Assembly (NCBI RefSeq): GCF_025995235.1 | Contig: NZ_BAPT01000049.1 | Span: forward strand, 62,001 to 126,000 | Source of the DNA: Ameyamaea chiangmaiensis | Lineage (GTDB): Bacteria; Pseudomonadota; Alphaproteobacteria; Acetobacterales; Acetobacteraceae | Direction of reading: 5' to 3' | DNA length: 64,000 bases | In this document: in pieces, positions 18,490-27,997 of the stretch | Layout: every line of letters starts with the position of its first letter | Numbering within the stretch: the stretch's first letter is position 1 | Position numbers and translations under genes: made by a program | Notes under the pieces: generated by a model | What the model saw: only the letters and a program-made list of their open reading frames with translations | What the model was told of the DNA's origin: nothing | Databases searched by the model: none

Positions 18490-19682
18490 CATCAGACCTC
18501 ACTGGCGCCTTATCCGACCCGTCGCTTCGGAAGCTGTGGGACAGGCTCCCGCGTGCCCGGCTTGTCGGTGGTGTCGTACGTGACCTGCTGATCGGACGCG
18601 ATGTCGCGGATATCGATCTCGCGACGCCGGAACCGCCGGATGTTGTGCAACACACGTTGGCGGACGCGGGCATCAAGGTCGTGCCGACGGGGATCGGTCA
18701 CGGGACCGTGACAGCCGTGATCGACGGACGTCCATTTGAAATCACCACCTTGCGGCGGGACGTGGAGACGGATGGTCGCCATGCGACCGTTGCCTGGACG
18801 TCCGACTGGCGCGCCGACGCCGCGCGACGCGACTTCACCTTCAACGCCATGTTTTGTGACCGTGAGGGGGTGGTGTTCGACTATTTCGGCGGCCGGGAGG
18901 ATCTTCTGGCCGGGCGGGTACGCTTCGTCGGTGATCCAGACCAGCGGCTTGCGGAGGACGCTCTTCGTCTGCTGCGCTATTTCCGTTTCCTTGGCCGGTT
19001 CGGACGTGAAGAGCCCGATCTTCTAACACTCGCCGCGATCAAGCGCGCCGTTCCACGGCTTGCGCGCCTGTCCGTCGAGCGCGTGTGGTCCGAACTCTCG
19101 CGTATTCTCGGCGGCCCTCGCGCATCGGAGATGAGCGCGCTGATGGGGCGTCTGGGCGTGCTTGATGCGCTGCTGCCGGGGGAGAGGACGCAAGGGCGTC
19201 TGGAGAGGACCGTTTCGTGCGGAGCGCCGGCAGATCCTGTTCTGCGACTGGGCGCTTTGACCACCGCGTCCGCAGACGTGCTCGGGCAGCGCCTTCGGCT
19301 GGCCCGGCGCGAGGTCGATCGTCTCAACGCGCTGCGCACTCTGCCGCCCGTGACCCCGACACTGGGCTGTGACGATCGGCGTCGGTTGCTGGCGTCTTTC
19401 CCTCCGGCCGCTGTTGTCGCTCGCAGCTGGCTTGCGCAGGGGGATGTCGTCGGCGCGCCTGACCCGGAGTGGGATCGTCTGAGGGGGTGGATTCTCGACT
19501 GTCCGGTACCGATGCTGCCCGTGGCAGGGCGTGACGTGGTCGCGGCTGGGGTGGCGGCCGGCCCGGCGGTCGGGGCAGTGCTGCAGGATGTTGGAGCCCG
19601 TTGGCGGGCCGGGGGCTGTGTCGCTGACCGACGAACGTGCCTTGTGTGGATACGGGAGGCGGTGGCGGCCCGGCCTTCGTGA
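18486..19682 (+). CDS. cca: CCA tRNA nucleotidyltransferase / poly(A) polymerase family
   Basis: The 398-residue enzyme adds or repairs the 3' CCA of tRNAs. The class II nucleotidyltransferase head is clear: ARLVGGVVRDLLIG (residues ~24-37), then DIDLATP with the catalytic Asp pair, followed by FTFNAMF and the RNA-binding neck with FVGDPDQRLAEDALRLLRYFRF. The C-terminal half is diverged. The ATG at 18486 overlaps the DUF1285 stop. Both a CCA-adding enzyme and poly(A) polymerase share these motifs; the genomic pairing with DUF1285 favours tRNA maturation. Confidence 0.88.
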   Translation: MTSDLTGALSDPSLRKLWDRLPRARLVGGVVRDLLIGRDVADIDLATPEPPDVVQHTLADAGIKVVPTGIGHGTVTAVIDGRPFEITTLRRDVETDGRHATVAWTSDWRADAARRDFTFNAMFCDREGVVFDYFGGREDLLAGRVRFVGDPDQRLAEDALRLLRYFRFLGRFGREEPDLLTLAAIKRAVPRLARLSVERVWSELSRILGGPRASEMSALMGRLGVLDALLPGERTQGRLERTVSCGAPADPVLRLGALTTASADVLGQRLRLARREVDRLNALRTLPPVTPTLGCDDRRRLLASFPPAAVVARSWLAQGDVVGAPDPEWDRLRGWILDCPVPMLPVAGRDVVAAGVAAGPAVGAVLQDVGARWRAGGCVADRRTCLVWIREAVAARPS

Positions 19683-19737
19683 ATGTGAGAGCGGTCGTCT
19701 CTTTCGTGGTGTCGGCGTCGCCTGTAAAAGCGCAGCG

Positions 19738-21543
19738 ATGAATGCCGTGACTCCCCCTGCCGCCGCGTCCGCTGGCCGTGCTGCTCCGCTGTCCTCCGCT
19801 TCCATGGCGGGCACCGAGCGCACGCGCGCCCTCATGCGCCGGCTGTGGCGTGACGATGTCACGCTGTACAAGGGACGCATCGTCTCGGTCGTATTGTTAA
19901 CGGTGCTGATGGCCAGCCTGACGGCGTTGTATCCTCTGGTGATCCAGCGCGCGCTCGACATGTTCGCAGCCCACGATCCACGTATCCTGTATCAGGTGCC
20001 GGCCTTGGTGGTTCTGGTGACGGCCGCGAAGGCCGCGTCGCAATACGCACAGACCGTCTCGGTGCAGGGTCTTGTTCTGGTCGTGATCCGGGGTCTGCAG
20101 GAGCGGATGTTCACGCATCTGGTGGCCGCCGATGTGACGATGATCGAGCGTGAGGCGCCGGCGCAATGGGCGGCGCGCTTCACCAGCGATGCCGTCGCGA
20201 TTCGTGAAGCCCTGATACGTGCGGTGAATTCGCTCGGCGATGTCGTGACGGTGGTGGGTCTCGTGATCTCGATGTTCTACATGGACTGGGAGTTGAGTCT
20301 GATCGCGGCCCTGCTCTATCCGCTTGCGGCGGTGCCGATCCAGAAGCTTGGTCGCAAGGTGCGTCGGGCATCGGGCGGGATGCAGGAGCAGATCGGCGAG
20401 ACGTCGGCGCTGCTGAACGAGAGCTTTACCCAAGCGCGGACCGTCCGGGTTTATAACATGGAGCGCGATGAGCAGACCCGGGTCGAACGATCGCTCGATC
20501 TTTTGCATGCCGCGATGTTACGCATTGCGACGGGACGCGCACGGGTGGACCCGGTGCTCGAAGTACTCGGAGGCGCTGCGGTAGCGGCCGTTCTGGGCTT
20601 CGCGGGATGGCGCGCTGCCATGGGTGGCTCCACGCTGGGCAGTTTTTTCGGGTTTGTCACGGCCCTGCTGACCGCCTCGCGTCCGCTGCGGGCGCTGGGT
20701 TCTCTGAACGCCGCGTTGCAGGAGGGGCTTGCCGGGCTCAGCCGTATCTTTGCCATCATCGACACGCCCCCCGCGATCAGCGAGCGCGCCAGGGCACTGG
20801 CTATGCCGCCCGGGAAGGGGCATCTGCGTTTCGATGGTGTGGGGTACGTCTATGGGGACGGGCGTGTCGGACTGGAAGGCCTGACGTTCGAGGCCCGGCC
20901 CGGCTTGACCGTGGCGCTTGTCGGGCCGTCCGGTGCCGGCAAGTCGACCGCGCTGTCGTTGATCCCGCGCCTGCACGACGTGACGTCGGGGTGTATTACG
21001 CTCGATGGGGTCGATTTGCGTGAACTGAAGCTCGCGGAGCTTCGCGCGACGATCGCCTATGTCAGTCAGGATACGTTGCTGTTCGACATGTCGGTGGCGG
21101 ACAATATTCGCGTCGGGCGGCCGGAGGCGTCGGAAGAGGAGGTTCGGGTGGCCGCGTATGCTGCTGCCGCCGATTTCGTCGATGCGTTGCCACAAGGTCT
21201 TAATACGCGGGTAGGTCCCGGAGGCCAGCGGCTGTCGGGCGGCCAGCGGCAACGCGTGGCGCTGGCGCGGGCGTTGCTGCGCGATCCGCGCCTGTTGTTA
21301 CTCGATGAGGCGACGAGTGCCCTGGACAGCGAAAGCGAGGCCAAGGTCCAGTCCGCACTGTCCCGGTTGCGGCAGGGACGGACCACGATCATCGTGGCGC
21401 ATCGTCTGTCGACCGTGCAGGCAGCCGACCTTATCGTCGTGATGCAGGAAGGAAAGGCCGTCGAAGCCGGTCGGCATGCGGAGTTGATGGAACGAGACGG
21501 GCTGTATGCGCGGCTGGTGCGCACACAGTCGCTGGCACTGTGA
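19738..21543 (+). CDS. ABC exporter, fused membrane and ATPase domains (MsbA-like)
   Basis: The 601-residue half-transporter has an N-terminal six-helix membrane domain (residues ~45-330) and a C-terminal nucleotide-binding domain with Walker A GPSGAGKST, Q-loop YVSQDTLLF, signature LSGGQRQRVALARALL, Walker B LLLLDEATSALD and H-loop VAHRLST. This is the type IV exporter layout of MsbA/lipid flippases and multidrug exporters; it would work as a homodimer. The ATG at 19738 begins a short Ala/Pro-rich cytoplasmic leader. Its stop overlaps the GTG of a Nudix gene by four bases. Substrate unknown. Confidence 0.88.
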   Translation: MNAVTPPAAASAGRAAPLSSASMAGTERTRALMRRLWRDDVTLYKGRIVSVVLLTVLMASLTALYPLVIQRALDMFAAHDPRILYQVPALVVLVTAAKAASQYAQTVSVQGLVLVVIRGLQERMFTHLVAADVTMIEREAPAQWAARFTSDAVAIREALIRAVNSLGDVVTVVGLVISMFYMDWELSLIAALLYPLAAVPIQKLGRKVRRASGGMQEQIGETSALLNESFTQARTVRVYNMERDEQTRVERSLDLLHAAMLRIATGRARVDPVLEVLGGAAVAAVLGFAGWRAAMGGSTLGSFFGFVTALLTASRPLRALGSLNAALQEGLAGLSRIFAIIDTPPAISERARALAMPPGKGHLRFDGVGYVYGDGRVGLEGLTFEARPGLTVALVGPSGAGKSTALSLIPRLHDVTSGCITLDGVDLRELKLAELRATIAYVSQDTLLFDMSVADNIRVGRPEASEEEVRVAAYAAAADFVDALPQGLNTRVGPGGQRLSGGQRQRVALARALLRDPRLLLLDEATSALDSESEAKVQSALSRLRQGRTTIIVAHRLSTVQAADLIVVMQEGKAVEAGRHAELMERDGLYARLVRTQSLAL

Positions 21544-21950
21544 ACGGCGTGATCACGATCGTCGCGGGTGTGCTGCGGCGGCCCGATGGCGCTATCCTGC
21601 TGGTACGGAAAAAGGGGACGGTGTGGTTCATGCTGCCCGGCGGCAAGCGGGAGGCCACCGAACACGATCTCGAAACGCTGCGTCGGGAACTCGCCGAAGA
21701 GTTGGGTTTTCGAAACGTGTCGATCAATGGCCTTCTCGGTCGCTTCGATGCTCCGGCTGCGAATGAGCCGGGCTGTTGCGTGGCTGCCTGCGTCTACAGT
21801 GTCGCGGTGACGGACGAGCCGACCCCGCTGGCGGAAATAGCTGAGCTGGTCTGGGTTCATCCGGCGCGACCCGAGTGGGCGTCCTTGGCCATCGCGCCGC
21901 TGGTCGCGGGGCCGCTACACGCCGTCATGTCGGGTGCTCAGTTCGGCTGA
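21540..21950 (+). CDS. Nudix hydrolase
   Basis: The 136-residue protein contains a complete Nudix box starting at GGKREATEHDLETL and ending RRELAEELGF, preceded by WFMLPGG. These enzymes hydrolyse nucleoside diphosphate-linked substrates with Mg2+ held by the RELAEE glutamates. The start is GTG overlapping the ABC exporter stop (GTGA). Its 3' end overlaps the convergent rppH by 13 bases. The substrate cannot be told from sequence. Confidence 0.85.
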   Translation: MNGVITIVAGVLRRPDGAILLVRKKGTVWFMLPGGKREATEHDLETLRRELAEELGFRNVSINGLLGRFDAPAANEPGCCVAACVYSVAVTDEPTPLAEIAELVWVHPARPEWASLAIAPLVAGPLHAVMSGAQFG

Positions 21951-22438
21951 GCGTATGGCGCCAGAGCCGGAAGCAACGTGGCGTAGAGGTTGCGTTTGAA
22001 GCCCAGATCGAAATCGAACAGTCGTTCGGGGGCGATCCAGCGCCATGCGTCGAACTCTGCGGGCAGGTGGCAATCCAGTCGAATATCAGCATCCGCGCCC
22101 ATGAACCGCAGGGCAAACCACTTCTGGGTCTGGCCGCGATACCGGCCGCCGAGTGCCTTGCCGATCAGATGGTCAGGGAGATCGTAGCGCAACCAGTCCG
22201 GATAAGACCCGATGATGGTGACGGCCTTCGTACCGATTTCCTCTTGGACTTCACGCAGGACGGCCTGATCCGGAACCTCATCTGTGTCGATCCCGCCTTG
22301 CGGGCACTGCCATATCCCTGAATCGGGATCCTTGTCGCTTGAAGGCATGTCTGAGCGGCGGGCAATAAAGAGATAGCCGTCGCGATTGAAGATCATGGCG
22401 CCGACGTTCGGTCGGTACGGCAGCGATTCATGAGTCAC
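21938..22438 (-). CDS. rppH: RNA pyrophosphohydrolase
   Basis: The 166-residue Nudix enzyme starts MTHESLPYRPNVGAMIFN and has the RppH-type Nudix box WQCPQGGIDTDE followed by AVLREVQEEIGT. The YRGQTQKWFALRF motif typical of RppH follows, with FDAWRWI near the C-terminus. RppH removes pyrophosphate from 5'-triphosphate RNA and triggers decay. Its ATG overlaps the stop of the divergent polysaccharide deacetylase gene (ATGA), placing it last in the gpmI-envC-ctpA operon. Confidence 0.93.
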   Translation of the reverse strand: MTHESLPYRPNVGAMIFNRDGYLFIARRSDMPSSDKDPDSGIWQCPQGGIDTDEVPDQAVLREVQEEIGTKAVTIIGSYPDWLRYDLPDHLIGKALGGRYRGQTQKWFALRFMGADADIRLDCHLPAEFDAWRWIAPERLFDFDLGFKRNLYATLLPALAPYAQPN

Positions 22439-23451
22439 GGAACGGTAGTCTCCCTCAATGGCGCGGAGTCGGGTGTTTGACCGCTGCCAGTCGTCGGCGC
22501 GGACAGTGCGCTGACCGGCACGATAACGCCGCGATCGGGCGACAGGCGCGACGCCCAGTTCAGCAGTCTGTCCAGGAGGACGGGTGACAGCGCGCCCGTG
22601 ACGAGAATGGCGCGCCCTTGGTCCTTGGCCATGTGCTCAAGCCTGTCCAAAGCGGCGTCGATGGTGTCCGCCCCCAGATCGTTGGTCAGACGAAGGATCG
22701 GCGCCGAGTCCGCTCCGGGCGGCGTTGAAACATTCAGGTATAAAAGGCCTCTCTGCCGAATTTCGCGCAGCGTGGCGTTGAAATCGGGTGATCGCGCATA
22801 GCCGTCGCCATCCAAACCGCCAGCCGCGTTCGTCACCCCGACATATTCTCCAAAGCGCGACAGTGACCAGTGCAAATTGTCCTGATTGACGGATGCACTG
22901 TGGTCGTAGCCGAGGGCGTTCGGCCCCTCATCGTTCGTTGCCGTGTTCGCCGGTTCCATCGGCAGGGACAGGAAGATTTCGTGACCGTGCGCGCGAACCG
23001 ACCTTACCGTTGCCTCCGGATCGGGCAGGTAGGGAGACATGGCGACGCTGATCGGCGCAGGGAGGCGCTCGAGGGCCGTCTGGCTGAGCGTACCGTCAAG
23101 GCCGAAACCGTCGACCAGAATGGCGATCTGTGGCCTTCCGGGCACGACCACCGGTGAAGCCGCCGCATAACGGCGTGCCGCCATGGCCCCGTCGCGACCC
23201 ATAATCGGCAATGTGTGCGTGGGGTCGTCCGGCAAAGGTTCTATGAGCGTCTCTCTGGGTACAGCCGTCGAGGGCTGGCGCGTCGCCGGATGAGAGACAG
23301 GTGGCGCATGCGGAGAGCGGAGGGCAAGGACGGACGCGACCGACAACGCACCCACACAGAGCAGACCGAGCCCCCCCCAGAACCCGATCAGGGCGCGCCC
23401 GACCGGGGGAATGGTGCTGCGGCGCGAGGCGTTCTCAGGGATGGCTGGCAT
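22435..23451 (-). CDS. Divergent polysaccharide deacetylase family protein (PF04748)
   Basis: The 338-residue protein has one N-terminal membrane anchor (residues ~20-45, RALIGFWGGLGLLCVGALSV), a proline-rich linker, and a C-terminal domain with IAILVDGFGLDGTLSQ, ISVAMSPYLPDPE and HEIFLSLPMEP, the pattern of the divergent polysaccharide deacetylase family. The ATG at 23451 overlaps the ctpA tail by 17 bases; the frame continues 18 codons further 5'. In alphaproteobacteria it commonly follows envC and ctpA, suggesting a role in envelope maintenance. Enzymatic activity is not established. Confidence 0.85.
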   Translation of the reverse strand: MPAIPENASRRSTIPPVGRALIGFWGGLGLLCVGALSVASVLALRSPHAPPVSHPATRQPSTAVPRETLIEPLPDDPTHTLPIMGRDGAMAARRYAAASPVVVPGRPQIAILVDGFGLDGTLSQTALERLPAPISVAMSPYLPDPEATVRSVRAHGHEIFLSLPMEPANTATNDEGPNALGYDHSASVNQDNLHWSLSRFGEYVGVTNAAGGLDGDGYARSPDFNATLREIRQRGLLYLNVSTPPGADSAPILRLTNDLGADTIDAALDRLEHMAKDQGRAILVTGALSPVLLDRLLNWASRLSPDRGVIVPVSALSAPTTGSGQTPDSAPLRETTVP

Positions 23452-24862
23452 CGTGTGTCGGCTTGGGGGCGGCGTCGGCAGGCTCCGGAAGGCCAGCCAT
23501 GGCATGAATGACCTTGAGACCCTGCTGAAGCTGGAAATCGGTTGTCGGTTTCGTCAGGTCGAAGGCCGGCCAGTTCTGCGGCGGCGCGCCGGGGATCGAC
23601 TTTGCGATCGGGGGCAGGTCGTCACGGGCAGGGGCCTGCGTCTGGTTACCGCCACTGTTGGAAATGATATGTGCCAGGTCGGCTTCGCGGATGCTGAAAC
23701 CCGGATCCTCGGCTGTCTCCCGCACGCGAATGTCGGGCACGATCCCCAGACCCTGAATTGAACGACCTGACGGTGTGTAATAGCGCGCGGTGGTCAGGCG
23801 CACGGCGCCGTCACCGGGGATCGGCATTACGGTCTGGACCGACCCCTTTCCGAATGACTTTTCACCGATAAGAACCGCGCGGTGATGGTCCTGCAGCGCC
23901 CCGGACACGATCTCCGACGCGGATGCGGTACCTCCATTGATCAACACGACGATGGGCAGCCCCTCGGTAAGATCGGTGCCGCGGGCATCCCAGCGTTGGC
24001 TGTCGGCGGGGTGGCGCGCGCGCGTGGAGACGATCTCGCCGTCCTTGATAAATTCGCTGCTGACGTCGATCGCCTGGTTGAGCAGGCCGCCCGGATCATT
24101 ACGAAGGTCAAGGATCAGGCCGGACAGTTTGCCGCCGGCCTGCGACTTCAGGCTGGCAAACGCTTTTTTCAGGTCGGCGTCGGTCTCCTCGTCGAATTCG
24201 GAGATGCGGATATACCCGATGCGGCCGTAGAGGGCCGACTTGATGACCTGAAGATGAATGATTTCCCGCGTCATGGTCACGGAAATCGGCTTTGGCGTCT
24301 TTTCCCGGATCAGCGTCAGGGTGATCGACGTGCCGGGCTTGCCACGCATTTTTTCCACGGCATCGTTAAGGGGGGTTCCATCGACATTCTTGCCGTCAAT
24401 GGCGACGATGTAGTCCCCCGGCTTGATACCGGCGCGCGCCGCGGGTGTCCCGTCCACCGGCGAGACGACCTTGATGTGGCCGTCCTCTCCCTGAACCTCC
24501 AGCCCCAGTCCACCGAAGGACCCGGACGTCTTGATCCGCATGTCCGCGAACTGCTTTTCGGTCATGTAGGAGCTGTGGGGATCGAGCCCGCTGACCATGC
24601 CATTGAGGGCGTTGGTAATCAGGTCGCGGTCAGACACGGGTTCGACATAGTTGGCGCGGACCAGATCGAAGATGCTGCCGAACAGGGTCAGGAGACGATA
24701 GGTCTCCGCATGGTTGGTGGCCGACGGCGCGCCTGACACCGCCTGCGCCAGCGCGCGAGAGGTCAGAGAGTGATTGGGTCCTATCAGCCGGTTCAGTCCC
24801 GGGGCCGCCGCAACGCCTGCCAGGAATGCACTACCCAGCAGCAGGCCAGAACGGAATTTCAT
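23435..24862 (-). CDS. ctpA: C-terminal processing peptidase, S41 family
   Basis: The 475-residue periplasmic serine protease has an N-terminal signal or anchor (residues ~1-20), a PDZ domain around residues 95-180 (SFGGLGLEVQGEDG, AGIKPGDYIVAIDG) and an S41 catalytic domain with GTASASEIVSGAL (nucleophile Ser) and EKSFGKGSVQ (Lys general base). CAGGAG is found 9-14 bases before the ATG at 24862. It lies between envC and the polysaccharide deacetylase gene. CtpA enzymes process envelope proteins and control cell-wall hydrolases, which fits the EnvC neighbour. Confidence 0.93.
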   Translation of the reverse strand: MKFRSGLLLGSAFLAGVAAAPGLNRLIGPNHSLTSRALAQAVSGAPSATNHAETYRLLTLFGSIFDLVRANYVEPVSDRDLITNALNGMVSGLDPHSSYMTEKQFADMRIKTSGSFGGLGLEVQGEDGHIKVVSPVDGTPAARAGIKPGDYIVAIDGKNVDGTPLNDAVEKMRGKPGTSITLTLIREKTPKPISVTMTREIIHLQVIKSALYGRIGYIRISEFDEETDADLKKAFASLKSQAGGKLSGLILDLRNDPGGLLNQAIDVSSEFIKDGEIVSTRARHPADSQRWDARGTDLTEGLPIVVLINGGTASASEIVSGALQDHHRAVLIGEKSFGKGSVQTVMPIPGDGAVRLTTARYYTPSGRSIQGLGIVPDIRVRETAEDPGFSIREADLAHIISNSGGNQTQAPARDDLPPIAKSIPGAPPQNWPAFDLTKPTTDFQLQQGLKVIHAMAGLPEPADAAPKPTHDASHP

Positions 24863-25019
24863 TGCGGTATCGTCTCCTGAGCGGCGCGGGCGAGTCCCGT
24901 TCCCGCGATTCGATGAAGCAGGGAGCACCCGTCAGGCACTGTCACCCTCATTGGTTACCATACACCTAAGAAGGTGCAGGTTAACCCGTCTGCCGCGGCA
25001 CGGAAATAGGGCGCGCCCG

Positions 25020-26333
25020 CTATAGAAAGGGACGGGGATCGACGGTTTCCCGACCGTGGCGCAACTGGACGAACAATGCCGGGCGACGGGCGGAGGTGCC
25101 GGGCATGACGCCCACGGATGCGCCGCGCGCCACAGCCTGACCGCTGTCGACCCCAAGCGATCCGAGGCCGGCGAGGACAAATCGGTAGTGCTGGCCACAA
25201 TCGAGAATGACCATCTGGCCGTAGGAGCGGAAGTCGCCGGCGAAATCCACCCGCCCGGTGCAGGGCGCGCGGACGTTGCCCCCGGGCGCCGCCGCGTAGG
25301 TTATGCCCGATGCCGGGCCGGCGTCGGTGCTTGCCCCCCACGCGGTCAGAACGCTGCCGGCGACCGGGCCTCGACCGTCGTTGGCCTGACTCTGGACGCC
25401 TGTGCCCGGGCTGGCGGCGTGGGCGCGGGCCACCGAGGCCGCGGCCTCGGCATTCCGGTGCGCGCGCCGCGCGGCCTCGGCCTCCCGATCGAGTTGCTGT
25501 TGCAAGGCGGTTTCCATGGTGTCGAGCCGATCGATGGCACTTTGGAGCGTGCCGGCCTGTCGACTTGCGGCCTGCACCGCGCTGGCCATGGCCTGGGCGG
25601 CCCGCGTGGAGCGCGTCTGGGCATCACGCGCCATGCGCGCCTGTGCCGCCACGGCGTCGCGTTGCTGGGTCTGCTGGACCGACAGCCCTTCCAGTTGCTG
25701 GCTTTGCGCCTCCAGCGTCGCACGCACCTCGGTCAGGCGTGCCTGACGCGCGCGCATGGTTTCCGCCCGCTGCTCCAGCCCTTTCGAGAGGCCGCGCAGC
25801 ACCATCAGGCCACTGATCGCGCGCGTCGGCTCAACCGGGGCAGCCAACAGCGTGTCCGCAGGATACAGCGACAGGCGTTCCACCAGAGGCAGCATCGGCC
25901 GGAGGGCCTCGGCGTCACGCGCAATCGCGGCGCTGAGGGAGGCGTCTTCCGTTCGCAGCGCCGCAACGCGGTCGGACAGGTCGGCCACCGCCTGCTCCGT
26001 TTTTTGCAGCGCCGCGTTGGCCGCGACGCTCTGTTCGGACAGCGCGGCGGCCTTGTGCTGGTCGGCTTGTGCCTGCGCGGTCGCGGCGTCACGGTCTTTT
26101 TGTCGCGCGGCCAGAGCCGCCTTCTGGGCGGTCTGTTGCGCGAGAAGATCTCGCCGCGCCTGCTGCGCCCGGCCGAGCGCGCGTCGCGCCGACCCCGTCG
26201 CGTGAGCCGACGGACCATGAGCGGCGCGAGAGGCGCGGCCGGACTCTGCGGGCGCCGGGGCGGCATGGCCGCCAACGATCGCCAGGGCTGTCGTGACGGC
26301 GAACAGCCAGCGGGATCGAGGCGGTGCGGTCAG
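25020..26333 (-). CDS. envC: Murein hydrolase activator EnvC-like, apparent CTG start
   Basis: Translation of the frame gives ~437 residues: a signal peptide (SRWLFAVTTALAIVGG, cleavage near APAPA), long coiled-coil helices (residues ~45-300), and a C-terminal M23/LytM-like domain ending ALFVQLRHGRETVDPRPFL. Catalytic His/Asp residues of M23 peptidases are missing, as in EnvC activators of amidases. No ATG, GTG or TTG exists in frame upstream of the GTG at 25988, which would remove the signal peptide and half the coiled coil. A CTG at 26333-26331 forms a CTGA overlap with the gpmI stop and would give a complete exported protein. Confidence 0.8.
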   Translation of the reverse strand: MTAPPRSRWLFAVTTALAIVGGHAAPAPAESGRASRAAHGPSAHATGSARRALGRAQQARRDLLAQQTAQKAALAARQKDRDAATAQAQADQHKAAALSEQSVAANAALQKTEQAVADLSDRVAALRTEDASLSAAIARDAEALRPMLPLVERLSLYPADTLLAAPVEPTRAISGLMVLRGLSKGLEQRAETMRARQARLTEVRATLEAQSQQLEGLSVQQTQQRDAVAAQARMARDAQTRSTRAAQAMASAVQAASRQAGTLQSAIDRLDTMETALQQQLDREAEAARRAHRNAEAAASVARAHAASPGTGVQSQANDGRGPVAGSVLTAWGASTDAGPASGITYAAAPGGNVRAPCTGRVDFAGDFRSYGQMVILDCGQHYRFVLAGLGSLGVDSGQAVARGASVGVMPGTSARRPALFVQLRHGRETVDPRPFL

Positions 26334-27859
26334 CGGCGCTTGTCCAGAAGGGAAGCGCCTGTCATGGCGTCCGGCTGTGTCAGACCCATCAGGTCCAGAA
26401 GCGTTGGCGCCAGATCGGCCAGACGCCCGTCGTGTAGCCGTGTCCCCGGAACGCCGGTCAGTGCTACCGGAACCACGTTGAGCGTATGCGCGGTGTGGGG
26501 TCCACGTGTGACCTCATCGAACATCGTTTCGCAATTGCCGTGGTCGGCGGTGACCAGAAGGGCTCCGCCCGCACGGTGAATGGCGTCGACGATGCGCCCC
26601 AGTCCCTTGTCCACAGCCTCCACGGCCTTGATGGCTGCCGATAGAATGCCGGTGTGGCCGACCATGTCCGGGTTTGCGAAATTCAGGACGATCAGGTCGT
26701 AGACGCCGCTTTCGATTGCCGCGACGGCCTTTTCGGTTAGCTCAGGCGCGGACATTTCCGGCTGAAGGTCATACGTCGCAACCTTGGGCGACGGCACCAA
26801 GATACGGTCCTCACCGGGTAGCTGGGCTTCCCGGCCACCGTTCAGGAAATATGTGACGTGGGGGTATTTCTCGGTCTCGGCCATGCGCAGCTGACGAAGA
26901 CCTGCGGCTGACACTACGTCGCCGAGCAGATCGTCCAGACTCTGCGGGGGAAAGAGCACGCCAATCCGCTTGGACAGCGTGTCGGAATAGTGTGTCATGC
27001 CCGCGACCGCCGCGAACGACACCACCCGGCCGCGCGCAAAGCCGTCGAACGCGGGTTCGACGAGCGCGTCCAGAAGCTGGCGGATGCGATCGGCGCGGAA
27101 ATTGAACGATACGATGCCGTCGCCATCCTTCATGCCCGCATAGTCGCCGATCACCGTGGGCGGCATGAACTCGTCCGTGACCCCGGCGGCATATCCGGCA
27201 GTGAGAACCGACACCGGATCAGGCGCGCGAGGTCCTTCGGCGGACACCAGGACATCATAAACCTTCTGGACACGGTCCCAGCGCCTGTCGCGGTCCATGG
27301 CGAAATACCGTCCCGAGAGGGAACCGATGGACACGGCGGGTGGCAACGCCGACAACAGTTCAGCGACGAAGTCCTGTCCCGAATGCGGGGGCGTATCGCG
27401 GCCGTCGGTGAAGATGTGAAACGCGACCGGCACGCCGGCGTCGACCAGTATGCGGGCGAGGGCCACGGCGTGCGCCTGATGCGCATGAACGCCCCCCGTC
27501 GACACAAGGCCCATCAGATGACATGTGCCGCCGCTGGATTTGAGCGCATCGATAACCGTGCGCAGCGCGGGGGCGGCGGCGAGGCTGCCGTCGCGGGCGG
27601 CACGTGAAATGCGCGGCAGTTCCTGCATCACGACACGTCCCGCGCCGATGTTCAGGTGCCCGACCTCCGAATTGCCCATCTGACCTTCCGGCAGCCCCAC
27701 ATCCTCCCCGCACGTGCGCAGGAAAGCGCGCGGACCCTCCTGCCACAGACGATCGAAATGCGGGGTATCGGCAAGGCGCACCGCGTTGCTGCCATTGTCC
27801 TCGCGCCAGCCGAAGCCATCGAGGATGGCCAGCATGACAGGGCGTGGGGTGGTGGGCAT
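26330..27859 (-). CDS. gpmI: 2,3-bisphosphoglycerate-independent phosphoglycerate mutase
   Basis: The 509-residue enzyme interconverts 3- and 2-phosphoglycerate in glycolysis and gluconeogenesis using two Mn2+. Alkaline-phosphatase-fold motifs are present: ILDGFGWRE with the first metal Asp, GQMGNSEVGHLNIGAG with catalytic Ser64, HIFTDGRDTPP, FNFRADRIRQL, NFANPDMVGHTG and TADHGNCE. Length is normal for the family. The ATG at 27859 is preceded by AAGGAGG. It is the first gene of the operon leading to envC, ctpA and rppH, and is divergent from msrB. Confidence 0.95.
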   Translation of the reverse strand: MPTTPRPVMLAILDGFGWREDNGSNAVRLADTPHFDRLWQEGPRAFLRTCGEDVGLPEGQMGNSEVGHLNIGAGRVVMQELPRISRAARDGSLAAAPALRTVIDALKSSGGTCHLMGLVSTGGVHAHQAHAVALARILVDAGVPVAFHIFTDGRDTPPHSGQDFVAELLSALPPAVSIGSLSGRYFAMDRDRRWDRVQKVYDVLVSAEGPRAPDPVSVLTAGYAAGVTDEFMPPTVIGDYAGMKDGDGIVSFNFRADRIRQLLDALVEPAFDGFARGRVVSFAAVAGMTHYSDTLSKRIGVLFPPQSLDDLLGDVVSAAGLRQLRMAETEKYPHVTYFLNGGREAQLPGEDRILVPSPKVATYDLQPEMSAPELTEKAVAAIESGVYDLIVLNFANPDMVGHTGILSAAIKAVEAVDKGLGRIVDAIHRAGGALLVTADHGNCETMFDEVTRGPHTAHTLNVVPVALTGVPGTRLHDGRLADLAPTLLDLMGLTQPDAMTGASLLDKRR

Positions 27860-27997
27860 CGCATTCCTCCTTGTGTCTTTTGGACATCATGCCATCTTTT
27901 CGGCGGCATGCGAACGGTGCCGTCGTCGCCGTCTTGATACGGGCGCGCGAGCACGCCATCTCGTCCCGTATTACGCACGACCGGAGGCCTTCAGACC

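Noticed and set aside
25020..25988. EnvC starting at the GTG at 25988
   Set aside because: This would remove the signal peptide and about a third of the coiled coil of an exported activator; the frame is open to a CTG that overlaps the gpmI stop.
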